Positions 41,623 to 49,575 of a stretch of DNA of 50,265 nucleotides are shown in pieces. The stretch spans positions 1-50,265 of the forward strand of contig NZ_BAGN01000407.1 in assembly GCF_000308835.1 (NCBI RefSeq), in the 5' to 3' direction. How positions within the stretch are numbered: position 1 is the first letter of the stretch; every line of letters starts with the position of its first letter. Origin of the DNA: Nocardia vinacea NBRC 16497. Lineage in GTDB: Bacteria > Actinomycetota > Actinomycetes > Mycobacteriales > Mycobacteriaceae. The notes beneath the pieces are model-generated. The model saw only the letters and a program-made list of their open reading frames with translations. It was not told where the DNA came from and ran no database searches. A program made the translations under genes and the position numbers.

Positions 41623-42462
41623 TCAGTCGACGACCGCTCGGTCACCGAAAAAGAATTCCTGTGCGTTGTTGTAGAGATAGTTGTCCAGCACGTCTTCGGG
41701 AAGATCGAGCGCCAGGGCCTCCGGTACCACCCTGTGCATGCGAAGCACCGGCCAATCCGAGCCGAAGATCACCTTCTGCTTGCCCCGGGTCCGCATGAAA
41801 TGCACCAAACTCTCCGGCAGCCGTTTGGGCGACCATGCCGATGTCATGAGCCGAAGATTCTCGTATTTCATGAGCAGCCGAATCGCGATATCCCACCACG
41901 GATCGGCGCCGTGGATCATGCACAGACGAAGCTCTGGGAATCGGAAGCACACCCGATCCAGGTAGATGGGATTCTGCACCTCACCCGGAATCGGCGGTCC
42001 CGGTAGTCCGGTATTCATGCACAATGGCAGACCCAGCTCGGCGCATTTGTAGTACAGGGGATAGTAGACCGCATCGGTCGGCGGATACCGGCCGTCACCC
42101 CAGAAACTCGGCCCCGCGGTCGTGTAGACCACCGGCAGATCGTTCACCAGCGCATCCAGTTCGCGCAGGGAAGGAATCGGATGCAGTAGATCGACCCCGT
42201 TGATAGCCAGATCGAATCGGTCCGGCCGCGCTTCGACGAATTTCAGCGCGGTCTTCGACGGTTTCGCCATCGAATACATCAGGACCGCCTTCTCGACGCC
42301 CTGCTCGTCCATCTCGTCGAGCAATTCGGCGAGATCGACCTGCGCGTACAACGACGCCGGTCCCTTGAAATAGTCGTCTCGGACCTTCAGCATCCAGTCC
42401 GGTTGGTCTCGCTCACCGAAATGCACGTTCACCAGGCAGTCGATTACCTTGCGCACAGTCAT
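41623..42462 (-). CDS. Amidohydrolase-2 family protein, short form
   Basis: 279 residues. The first motif is DCLVNVHFGE (N-x-H at 12-14 in place of D-x-H), then IHGADPWWD and FGSDWPVLRMHR, the last-strand Asp site. This is the amidohydrolase-2 fold in a compact form. ATG 42462 overlaps the ligase stop (ATGA). Loss of the first Asp suggests a changed metal site compared with the three longer relatives in this window. Probably decarboxylase- or hydrolase-like on the ligase product or precursor. Confidence 0.82.
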   Translation of the reverse strand: MTVRKVIDCLVNVHFGERDQPDWMLKVRDDYFKGPASLYAQVDLAELLDEMDEQGVEKAVLMYSMAKPSKTALKFVEARPDRFDLAINGVDLLHPIPSLRELDALVNDLPVVYTTAGPSFWGDGRYPPTDAVYYPLYYKCAELGLPLCMNTGLPGPPIPGEVQNPIYLDRVCFRFPELRLCMIHGADPWWDIAIRLLMKYENLRLMTSAWSPKRLPESLVHFMRTRGKQKVIFGSDWPVLRMHRVVPEALALDLPEDVLDNYLYNNAQEFFFGDRAVVD

Positions 42463-44084
42463 GCCCCAATTTCCTCCGCGACACCCGGCAGCACCCGCTT
42501 CGCGGCCCAGCGGTAGTCGGGCTTACCGTTGCCGAGGCGTCGGATCTCCGCTACGAAAATGAATTCCTTCGGCACCTTGAATCCGGCCAGCTCGAGTTTG
42601 CAAACTTGCCGCAGTGCCACATCGGTGACTTCCTCCCCCACTCGAAGGCATACCAGCGCGACGACCTCCTGACCCCAACGTGGACTCGGCCGCCCAACCA
42701 CCAATGCGTCGAATATCCCCGGATGCGCCCGCAGCACCTCCTCGACCTCTTCGACGAAAACCTTTTCACCGCCGGTATTCACAACCAGCGAATCGCGGCC
42801 GAGCAACCGGAGCGTGCCATCGGCCGCGACGCTCGCCCGATCACCGGGGATTGCCATGCGCTGCCCACCGATTTCCGGAAAGGTGCGCTCGGTGGCCGCA
42901 CGGTCGTCGAAATAGCCGAGAGGAACCCGGCCGATTCTGGCCGCCCACCCGATCTCGGTGTCCCCGGGCGCGAGAAAACGGGTGCGGTCCGCCGACACCG
43001 CGGTGGCCCCCGGGCCCGGATCGAACGTCTCGACCTCGGCGCCGTGTCGACTCCGCCCGAAGGCCATACCGCCGGTCTCCGAGGCTCCATACCCCTCGAC
43101 GACCATCACGTGCGGAAGCAACTCGAGCAGTTGCCGTTTGTGGCGTGGGTTGGTCGCCGCTCCCCCGGTCCCGACGGCCAGCAGCGAGGACAGGTTGTAC
43201 GAGCGCTCCCGGAGCTCTTGGACCAGCGGGCCGGCGTAGGCGTCGCCCACGATCGTCATCAACGCCGCGTTCTCGAGTTCCGCTATTTCCAGAGCGGTGC
43301 GCGCGTCGAAGGTTTTTCGGTCGTCGTACAGCACGATCGTCTGCCCGACCAGCAGCCCCGCGCAGGCGGTCATGATGCCGGCGGCGTGCGACAGCGGTGA
43401 CACCGCGAACCACACGTGTTCGGTCGATCGCGCGAGATCCTGTACGGGCGTGAGAGATTCGTGATCGGCGCCGTTCATCGACGCCACATAGAGATCACTC
43501 TGCCGCCAGAGGACGCCTTTGGGTCGCCCTGTGGTCCCGCCGGTGCACAACATCACCAGATCGTCGGGCGTAGCGGTGATTACCTCAGCGGTGTCGCCCT
43601 CGAGCACCGTGTCCGCGAACGGCACCGTACCCACCGGCACGGGCGCGTCACTGCCGTCCTCGATCGAGATCAGCAACTCCACATCGTCCGGCGCAGCTTC
43701 GGCCACCACCGGCCCGAATGATCGATGGAAGACGATGCCACGGGGCCGGACATACGCCAGCAGGTCCCGGATCTCGCGCGCCGTGTAGTGGTAGTTGATA
43801 TTCGCGGGTACGACACGAGCCTTCATACAGCCGATCAGCACGTCGAGATAAAGGTCGTTGCGCATGAGCAGCGCGACCCGATCCTGACCGCACTCCCACC
43901 GATCGAGCCGGTGCCGCAGGGTGTGCTCGCCGAAACCCCGAGCCGCAATGAAATTCGCGAACCGCCGGATCCGCAGCGCCGACTCGCCGAAGGTACTGCG
44001 CCGGTCGCCGCAGACTGTCATCGTCCGGTCCGGAACCGCCGCCGCGACAGCGTCGAAGACGGCCCCGATAGTCCATTCGGTCAA
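42459..44084 (-). CDS. AMP-forming acyl-CoA ligase (FadD17/FadD19-like)
   Basis: 541 residues. CTGGTTGRPKG (180-190) is the phosphate-binding loop, VEGYGASETG the adenine motif, LGRDSLVVNTGGEKVF the hinge, and GNGKPDYRWAK-type C-terminus carries the catalytic Lys. The TGGTTGRPKGV form and the GKPDYRWAK ending resemble the steroid-acid ligases of mycobacteria (FadD17/FadD19 group). The start is TTG 44084, since no ATG/GTG fits. It lies 13 bp after an amidohydrolase and is overlapped with the next one: amidohydrolase-ligase-amidohydrolase. Confidence 0.86.
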   Translation of the reverse strand: MTEWTIGAVFDAVAAAVPDRTMTVCGDRRSTFGESALRIRRFANFIAARGFGEHTLRHRLDRWECGQDRVALLMRNDLYLDVLIGCMKARVVPANINYHYTAREIRDLLAYVRPRGIVFHRSFGPVVAEAAPDDVELLISIEDGSDAPVPVGTVPFADTVLEGDTAEVITATPDDLVMLCTGGTTGRPKGVLWRQSDLYVASMNGADHESLTPVQDLARSTEHVWFAVSPLSHAAGIMTACAGLLVGQTIVLYDDRKTFDARTALEIAELENAALMTIVGDAYAGPLVQELRERSYNLSSLLAVGTGGAATNPRHKRQLLELLPHVMVVEGYGASETGGMAFGRSRHGAEVETFDPGPGATAVSADRTRFLAPGDTEIGWAARIGRVPLGYFDDRAATERTFPEIGGQRMAIPGDRASVAADGTLRLLGRDSLVVNTGGEKVFVEEVEEVLRAHPGIFDALVVGRPSPRWGQEVVALVCLRVGEEVTDVALRQVCKLELAGFKVPKEFIFVAEIRRLGNGKPDYRWAAKRVLPGVAEEIGA

Positions 44085-44097
44085 CGCGGGCTCGATT

Positions 44098-45300
44098 TCA
44101 CGCGGCGGCCGCGACGGGCAGCCCCAGGAATTCGACAGCGTTGTCGCGCATGATCTTTCGCACGTCGGTCGCGTCGAAGGCGGTCAGCTCGTCGGTGAAG
44201 GCCACCGGCTCGGCCAGCCCTTCGCCGTGCGGCCAGTCCGAACCGAACAGAATGCGCTCGGCGCCGATCTTCTCCTTCAGCAGCGGCAGATCGTCCTCGT
44301 AGTACGGGGCAACCCAGACATGCTCGCGCAGGGTGTCGACCGGGTCGTTCGGGAACGAGCGGGGCGACTGGTTGGCCAGCTTCTTCATCCGCTTGGCCAG
44401 CCGGTGCACGAAGTCCGAGCCGTTCTCGATACTGGCGACCCGCAACTTCGGATGCCGATCGAACACACCGTGGATGATCAACGAGGCCATGGTGTCGTGG
44501 ATGGCGCGGTCGTCGACGAGGATCTTGTCCAGCGCATCCCCCGGTCCGAACGGCTCGAAGGTGTCCTTACCGCCCCACATGGCGGCGATCTTCAGATATC
44601 CGCTATCGCCGAGGTGGAAGGCGACCGGCACATTCGCCTCCGCCAGTCGCGCCCACACCGGATCGTGCGATCGATCACCGAGCGAGCGCGGCTTGCCGAC
44701 ACCGGGCACCGGGGCGGGCCGGATATGCACGACGCGCGCGCCACGGGCCAGCACGAAGTCGACCTCGGCGACCGCGGCCGCCGGATCGGCCAGCGAGATC
44801 ATCGGGGCCGACAGGATCCGGTGGTCCGGCCGGTCGAAACCCCAGTCCTCGTCCAGCCACAGGTTGAAGGCGTGCAGGGACGCCGCCGTCGCCTCGACAT
44901 CGTCCCTGAGGGCCTCTTCCACGCCGCAGCCGAAGGTCGGGAACATGAAGATCGTTTCGATGCCCTGCTTGTCGAGCACGGCAACGCGGGCATCCCGATC
45001 CTGGTATTCGGGCCGCATTTCCAGGCTCTCGACCTGCATCAGCGTCGCCGGGTCCACGCCCTCGGGGACCTGACCGCGGAAGATCAGATCCAGGCAGCCC
45101 GGCACGATGATCGGGTCGAAGGTCGGATTGGGAATGAACCGGTTCACCCGGTTGCCGATGATCGCCGTGTGGTGCTTGCCGTCCTGGACGATCTGCACAC
45201 CCCGCCGCCGGAACTTCTTGTCCAGGTGCCGGGTGAATGCGTCCATCGGCTCGTAGTAGTGGTTGTCGACGTCGATCGCCTTGTAGTCGAGCGCAGTCAT
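44098..45300 (-). CDS. Amidohydrolase-2 family protein, first gene of a seven-gene operon
   Basis: 400 residues. The first metal motif is IDVDNHYYEPMD (Asp12, His14), then FIPNPTFD near 73-80, HLGDSGY, ENGSDFVHRL and GSDWPHGEG. It is paralogous to the protein at 32727-33959. ATG 45300 follows AAAGGAC. It is 13 bp from the ligase gene. As first gene of the operon it may process the incoming substrate, or remove a carboxylate later; the sequence does not decide between decarboxylation and hydrolysis. Confidence 0.86.
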   Translation of the reverse strand: MTALDYKAIDVDNHYYEPMDAFTRHLDKKFRRRGVQIVQDGKHHTAIIGNRVNRFIPNPTFDPIIVPGCLDLIFRGQVPEGVDPATLMQVESLEMRPEYQDRDARVAVLDKQGIETIFMFPTFGCGVEEALRDDVEATAASLHAFNLWLDEDWGFDRPDHRILSAPMISLADPAAAVAEVDFVLARGARVVHIRPAPVPGVGKPRSLGDRSHDPVWARLAEANVPVAFHLGDSGYLKIAAMWGGKDTFEPFGPGDALDKILVDDRAIHDTMASLIIHGVFDRHPKLRVASIENGSDFVHRLAKRMKKLANQSPRSFPNDPVDTLREHVWVAPYYEDDLPLLKEKIGAERILFGSDWPHGEGLAEPVAFTDELTAFDATDVRKIMRDNAVEFLGLPVAAAA

Positions 45301-45492
45301 CAGCGTCCTTTCAATTCGCCGGATGGTCGTTTTCGACCTGTCCGGTGGCCGACCCGAGCACCGGCTTCGACGACAGCGGTGGTCGCAGCCTTGCCGCGCG
45401 GACCGACCTGACCGAATAGTGCGGTGTGACAGTCCATTCCGGGTGCCGCCTGCTGCTACCGTACGACCTGCCGCAGGTCGAATAGATATGTC

Positions 45493-45511
45493 TACTGTAT
45501 ACCTATCGATA
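45493..45511. promoter_or_regulatory. Operator-like 12-bp direct repeat, site 8
   Basis: TACTGTA at 45493 and ATCGATA at 45505 (spacer TACCT), 193 bp upstream of the 45300 amidohydrolase. The rest of the interval 45301-45588 shows nothing else I can name. Confidence 0.55.
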
Positions 45512-45588
45512 ACGCCGTGCACAAGAGTTCGACCAAAGGCCGCCGATCGGAGCCGACCACCCCACGCCAGAGCCGGGCCCCAACGCAA

Positions 45589-45630
45589 AGCGCCCGGGTG
45601 CCGGAACTTTCGTTCCGGCACCCGGGCGCT
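45589..45630 (-). terminator. Strong terminator of the lipoprotein gene
   Basis: A perfect 18-bp stem (AGCGCCCGGGTGCCGGAA and its complement) with loop CTTTCG, 17 bp after the lipoprotein stop and followed on the reverse strand by TTTGCGTT. It separates the lipoprotein from the operon at 45300. Confidence 0.85.
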
Positions 45631-45646
45631 CCCGCTCCGCGACCGA

Positions 45647-46141
45647 TCAGCAGGCCGGGGACTGACCTCCCTGCAGCACCAGCAGGCCACAGAAGGTCTC
45701 CGCGGTGACCTTCCACTGCGAGCCGTCCTTGACCGCCTGGCCGAGCTGATCCGGCAGCACCGGATTGCCCGCGACCAGCAGGGTGTAGGTGACATCGGCA
45801 TGGGTGGCGTCGAGCGGTTTCACCGCCGACACTGTGGCGGATGTGCCCTGCGCCTGGGGGTTACCCGCCTGCGCCTGCAGCACCGGCGCGAAGACCTGCC
45901 CCTTCTCCACGGCCGCGATCCGCGCATCCGCCGTTGCCGCCCCGTTGAAGAAGGTCACGTACGCGTCGGTGACGGCTTTGACGGTCGCCGGATCGGCTTG
46001 TGCCGCGGCAGCGCTGGACGACACCGCCGATGTCGGAGCGGTCGCGCTGGAGTCATCGCCGGAACAACCGGTCAGAGCCGCGGCCGCGACGACCACCAGA
46101 CCACAAGACGCTGCGACAGCGCGAAGGGACGGAACACGCAT
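45647..46141 (-). CDS. Lipoprotein, MTB12-like low-molecular-weight antigen family
   Basis: 164 residues. The signal peptide MRVPSLRAVAASCGLVVVAA continues to the lipobox LTGC with the lipidated Cys26. A Ser/Ala-rich linker follows, then a folded domain (DAYVTFFNGAATADARIAAV, DATHADVTYTLLVAGNPVLP, WKVTAETFCGLL and QSPAC) resembling MTB12/CFP-2-type mycobacterial antigens. ATG 46141 follows TGAGGATTTCC. Operator site 9 is 34 bp upstream, so it seems to belong to the catabolic regulon. It may bind or help import the substrate at the envelope; that is inference. Confidence 0.82.
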   Translation of the reverse strand: MRVPSLRAVAASCGLVVVAAAALTGCSGDDSSATAPTSAVSSSAAAAQADPATVKAVTDAYVTFFNGAATADARIAAVEKGQVFAPVLQAQAGNPQAQGTSATVSAVKPLDATHADVTYTLLVAGNPVLPDQLGQAVKDGSQWKVTAETFCGLLVLQGGQSPAC

Positions 46142-46175
46142 GGAAATCCTCATCTCGAGTACATTGTAGCTGGCA

Positions 46176-46194
46176 TACAGTAAGCGATACTGTA
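46176..46194. promoter_or_regulatory. Operator-like 12-bp direct repeat, site 9
   Basis: TACAGTA at 46176 and TACTGTA at 46188 (spacer AGCGA), with an extra half-like CATTGTA at 46162. It is the best match to the consensus and lies just upstream of the lipoprotein start. Confidence 0.65.
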
Positions 46195-46345
46195 GTATCG
46201 GCAGTCGCGAATTGGCAGTATTTCGCGCCCGGGATAGAACCCGGTCCGATACGGAGATCGCCGCCAGCATGTCCTGAATGTACAGCAGCGTTACCACTGT
46301 AGAGAATGTGATTCTCAAAAATGAACCGCAATCATTTCCAGCGCG

Positions 46346-46519
46346 ATGGGGCGCCAGGAATTCTCCTCGGCCGGCACCGGCGACGGTATACGCGCCATGA
46401 TCGGCATATCCGCGGCCGAGCGACCGGGCACGCCGGACGATATCGCCGTCGCGGTGGCCTTCCCGCTCGGCCCGGACGCGGCATTCGTCACCGGCACCGA
46501 TCTGCTGGTGGAGTGGTAG
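46346..46519 (+). pseudogene. 3' remnant of an SDR gene
   Basis: 57 codons reading MGRQEFSSAGTGDGIRAMIG, then ERPGTPDDIAVAVAFPLGPD and AAFVTGTDLLVEW. This is the standard C-terminal end of FabG-like SDRs (RxGTPEDIAxAVAFLxSxxAxFVTGxxLxVDGG). There is no Rossmann domain or YxxxK upstream, so only the tail survives. It lies between the lipoprotein promoter and the carboxylase terminator. Confidence 0.6.
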
Positions 46520-46604
46520 CTGCCTTCCTCGGTATTGCGGCCACCGCTGCCGCCGAAACAGCCTGACTCGCAACGTAATTTCGACGGGGCACACGTCACG
46601 TCGC

Positions 46605-46630
46605 GAGACGCCGGCAGAGTCCGGCGTCTC
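46605..46630 (-). terminator. Terminator of the P450-carboxylase operon
   Basis: Perfect 10-bp stem GAGACGCCGG / CCGGCGTCTC with loop CAGAGT, 10 bp after the carboxylase stop. Confidence 0.7.
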
Positions 46631-46640
46631 CCCCCGAGAC

Positions 46641-48137
46641 TCAGGGCACGATGACGGTGCGAGAAACCGGCTCGGCCGCGGCCTGCCTGGCGTAGATGCC
46701 CCGCTGCAGTGACAGCAGTAGCGCGTTGCGCGTCTCCTCCGGACGGATGAGCTCGTCGAAGCCCATGTGCTCGGCCGAGTGGTACGACGCCTGCAATTCC
46801 ATGGCACGCAGGGATGCCGAGAGATCTTCTTCGGCATGCGAGGCGCTGCTCAGGGCGGCGGCGCTCATCGCACCCATGGTCGCCCCCGGGTAGGCGAAGG
46901 TCGCCACCTGGCTGTCGAATCCGATCAGGGACATCACCATGGACCCGAATCCGTACGCCTTGCGCAATGTGAGATGCAGCTTCAGTGTCGTTGCCGCCGT
47001 CTGTGCGACGAACATCCTTGCGCCACTGCGCAATACGCCATCCTGCTCGGATTCGCTGCCCGGCAGCATTCCCGGATTGTCGGCGAGGAACACGATCGGC
47101 AGATGGAACGAGTCCGCGACGGTGATGAAATGGGCGGCCTTGTCGGCGGCCGCGGCATCGATCGACCCGGCCAACACCTGTGGCTGGTTGGCCACCACCG
47201 CGACCGGGTGACCACCCAGATGGCCCAGCGCGCAGATGATCGCCTCACCGAAATCGGGCTGCACCTCGAACCAGTCGGGATGATCAAGGACCACATCGAG
47301 CACCGCACGCATATCGTAGGTGCGCCGGTTGTCGCGGGAGATGATGTCGAGCAGTTCCGGCGTCGGCCGCGGCCCGGCCGATTCGTCGGGCGCCACCGCC
47401 GGTGGATACGACCACGCGCTCGACGGGAAATACGACAGGTAACGGCGGATCGCGTCGAGCACATCTTCGTCGGTTTCGCCGAGATTGTGGATCAGCCCGC
47501 TCGGCAGCGCGACATCCGGCCCGCCGAGATCCTCCTTCGAAATATCTTCCCCCGTAGACACTTTCACCACCGGCGGCCCGGCGGTGAAGATCGCGCCCTG
47601 CCGGCTCATGATCGCGAAATCGGCCACCGGGGCGATCAGTGCACCGTGCCCGGCCGAGGGGCCGAGCACCCCGGTGACCATCGGCACCCGGCCGGAGCAT
47701 CGCGCCTGGGCCAGCAAATCGGTTGGCGTGCGCCCGTAATGGTCGCCGGTGGGCCGAAATCCCGCACCCTCCAACAGCATTATCAGCGGCACCTTGTTGC
47801 GCAGTGCGAGTTCGGCGAGCCGGTAGCGTTTGGAATTGCTGCCCGGCGCGATACTGCCCGCCAGGGTTGTGAAATCTTCCGCCCCCACCATCACCGGCGC
47901 GCCATCGATGAGTCCGGAACCGGTCACGATCGCGTCGGCGGCGACCTCACCACCGACCAGGGTGCCGAATTCCTGGAAGGTGCCGGGATCGAGCAGCCGC
48001 TCGATGCGCGCCCTGGCGTCGAGCTTGCCTTTGCCGCGATGTTTGGCGACCCGTTCGGGCCCGCCCATCGCCTGTGCGCGCGCACGGCGGCGCCCGAGGT
48101 CTTCGAGGGTTTCGTCCCAGGTCTGGGCATTCGTCAT
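46641..48137 (-). CDS. Acyl-CoA carboxylase, carboxyltransferase (beta) subunit
   Basis: 498 residues from ATG 48137 (GAGGACG upstream); a GTG at 48194 overlapping the P450 stop would add 19 residues. Biotin-dependent carboxyltransferase segments are clear: KLDARARIERLLDPGTF, GAEDFTTLAGSIAPGSNSKR, FLADNPGMLPGSESEQDGVL, and the C-terminal ATFAYPGATMGAMSAAAL. Such subunits transfer CO2 from carboxybiotin to an acyl-CoA. The biotin carboxylase/BCCP alpha subunit is not in the window, so it must be supplied elsewhere. Possible substrates include propionyl-, methylcrotonyl- or geranyl-CoA-like esters; the sequence alone does not decide. Confidence 0.85.
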   Translation of the reverse strand: MTNAQTWDETLEDLGRRRARAQAMGGPERVAKHRGKGKLDARARIERLLDPGTFQEFGTLVGGEVAADAIVTGSGLIDGAPVMVGAEDFTTLAGSIAPGSNSKRYRLAELALRNKVPLIMLLEGAGFRPTGDHYGRTPTDLLAQARCSGRVPMVTGVLGPSAGHGALIAPVADFAIMSRQGAIFTAGPPVVKVSTGEDISKEDLGGPDVALPSGLIHNLGETDEDVLDAIRRYLSYFPSSAWSYPPAVAPDESAGPRPTPELLDIISRDNRRTYDMRAVLDVVLDHPDWFEVQPDFGEAIICALGHLGGHPVAVVANQPQVLAGSIDAAAADKAAHFITVADSFHLPIVFLADNPGMLPGSESEQDGVLRSGARMFVAQTAATTLKLHLTLRKAYGFGSMVMSLIGFDSQVATFAYPGATMGAMSAAALSSASHAEEDLSASLRAMELQASYHSAEHMGFDELIRPEETRNALLLSLQRGIYARQAAAEPVSRTVIVP

Positions 48138-48190
48138 CGCTACGTCCTCATCCACATTGATCGTTCGTCGATTCGAGTCTGGTGTTCCGG

Positions 48191-49456
48191 TCACATCAGC
48201 GAGTAACGAATCGGCAGATGTTTGAGCCCGCCCACGAATGTGGTCGCACTGAGCTCGGGTACACCGTTCAGCTCGATCGAGGTCAATCGCGGCAGCAGTT
48301 CGGTGAGGAATTTGTTGATCTCCATCCGGGCCAGTCCGGCGCCGAGACAGAAGTGCACGCCGAATCCGAACGCGACGTGCTTATTGGGCTCCCGCTCGAT
48401 ATCGAAGCGGAACGGGTCTTCGAATGCGTCCTCGTCACGGTTCGCCGACACGTAGGACAGCAATACCGATTCCCCGGCAGCGATGGGCACATCGTGGACC
48501 GTCGTATCCTCGGCGGCGGTCCGCATGAACGCCTTGACCGGCGTGACCCAGCGGATGATCTCCTCGGTCGCCTGCGGCATCGAATCCAGATTGGCACACA
48601 ACCGTTCGCGCTGATCAGGACGTTCGATCAGGGCGCGCACGCCACCCGAGATGCTGCTGCTGGTGGTGTCGTGTCCGGCCGTGGCGATGATGGCGTAGTA
48701 CGACATGGTGTCCACATCCGAGAGCGGTTCGCCGTCGATCCGCGCATTGGCGATCGTGGATCCGAGGTCTCCGGTGGGATTCGCCCGCCAGGACTCGGTC
48801 AGATGCTTGAAGTACTCGAACATCTCGATCAGCGAGTTCATCTTCTCGTCCGACGGTGCGCTGCGCTGCAATTCGGCGTCGTCGCTGCCGACCAATTCCT
48901 GCGTGAGCTTCAGCATCCGGGGGAAATCGGTCTCGGGGACGCCGAGCAGCGACATGATCACATACAGCGGGAAATTCACCGCGACCTCCTGCACGAAGTC
49001 GCATTCCCCGCCGGCATCGCGCATCTTGTCGACATAGCGTTTCGCCAGTTGCTCGACCCGATCACCCAGTGCCTTCATGGCTTTCGGGCTGAACCAATCC
49101 GCCGCGATCGCGCGCACGACCCGGTGCTGCGGCTCATCCATATGGATCAGCGTGCGAATACCGGCAGCCGCCTGCATCTCATCCGATTCGGCGGTCATCA
49201 GCACCGGTCGAGGCCAGTTCGTGAACAGCCGGTTGGCCCGCTCGATCGCCATGATGTCGGCATGTTTGGTGATCGCCCAGAACGGCTTGTACCCGGGCAC
49301 GTCGACCAGCGACACCGGAGTCTTCGCCCGCAGCGCGGTGAGCGCGCCGTGCAATCGTGCCTCGTCGGTATACGCGGTCGGGTCCGCGAGGACACTGGCG
49401 GCATCGTCGACGCTCGGCATGCTCATCAGCGGCACTTCCATTCCATCCGTCTTCAT
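48191..49456 (-). CDS. Cytochrome P450
   Basis: About 421 residues. The heme-binding loop is FGFGVHFCLGAGLAR with Cys370, the I-helix motif is AGHDTTSSS, and the ExxR pair is in EEIIRW. The length and soluble N-terminus fit a bacterial class I P450 that needs a ferredoxin. The start is uncertain: ATG 49456, 49441 or 49426 all fit, with weak ribosome sites. It is transcribed away from the SDR at 49576, sharing operator site 10, and is followed by the carboxylase. It probably hydroxylates the substrate side chain or ring early in the pathway; the redox partner is not evident. Confidence 0.88.
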   Translation of the reverse strand: MKTDGMEVPLMSMPSVDDAASVLADPTAYTDEARLHGALTALRAKTPVSLVDVPGYKPFWAITKHADIMAIERANRLFTNWPRPVLMTAESDEMQAAAGIRTLIHMDEPQHRVVRAIAADWFSPKAMKALGDRVEQLAKRYVDKMRDAGGECDFVQEVAVNFPLYVIMSLLGVPETDFPRMLKLTQELVGSDDAELQRSAPSDEKMNSLIEMFEYFKHLTESWRANPTGDLGSTIANARIDGEPLSDVDTMSYYAIIATAGHDTTSSSISGGVRALIERPDQRERLCANLDSMPQATEEIIRWVTPVKAFMRTAAEDTTVHDVPIAAGESVLLSYVSANRDEDAFEDPFRFDIEREPNKHVAFGFGVHFCLGAGLARMEINKFLTELLPRLTSIELNGVPELSATTFVGGLKHLPIRYSLM

Positions 49457-49512
49457 GCGATCCGGCGGGCACACCGCGTCCCAGATCGTTTGTATCGGCC
49501 AACAGCCTGATT

Positions 49513-49543
49513 TATAGTTACCCTTACTGTCAAGCATTCTATA
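49513..49543. promoter_or_regulatory. Operator-like 12-bp direct repeat, site 10 (three units)
   Basis: TATAGTT at 49513, TACTGTC at 49525 and TTCTATA at 49537, starts exactly 12 bp apart. It lies between the divergent P450 and SDR genes and could control both. Confidence 0.58.
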
Positions 49544-49575
49544 ACGCGCATCCGCGCAGCGGAACGGTGGTATTC

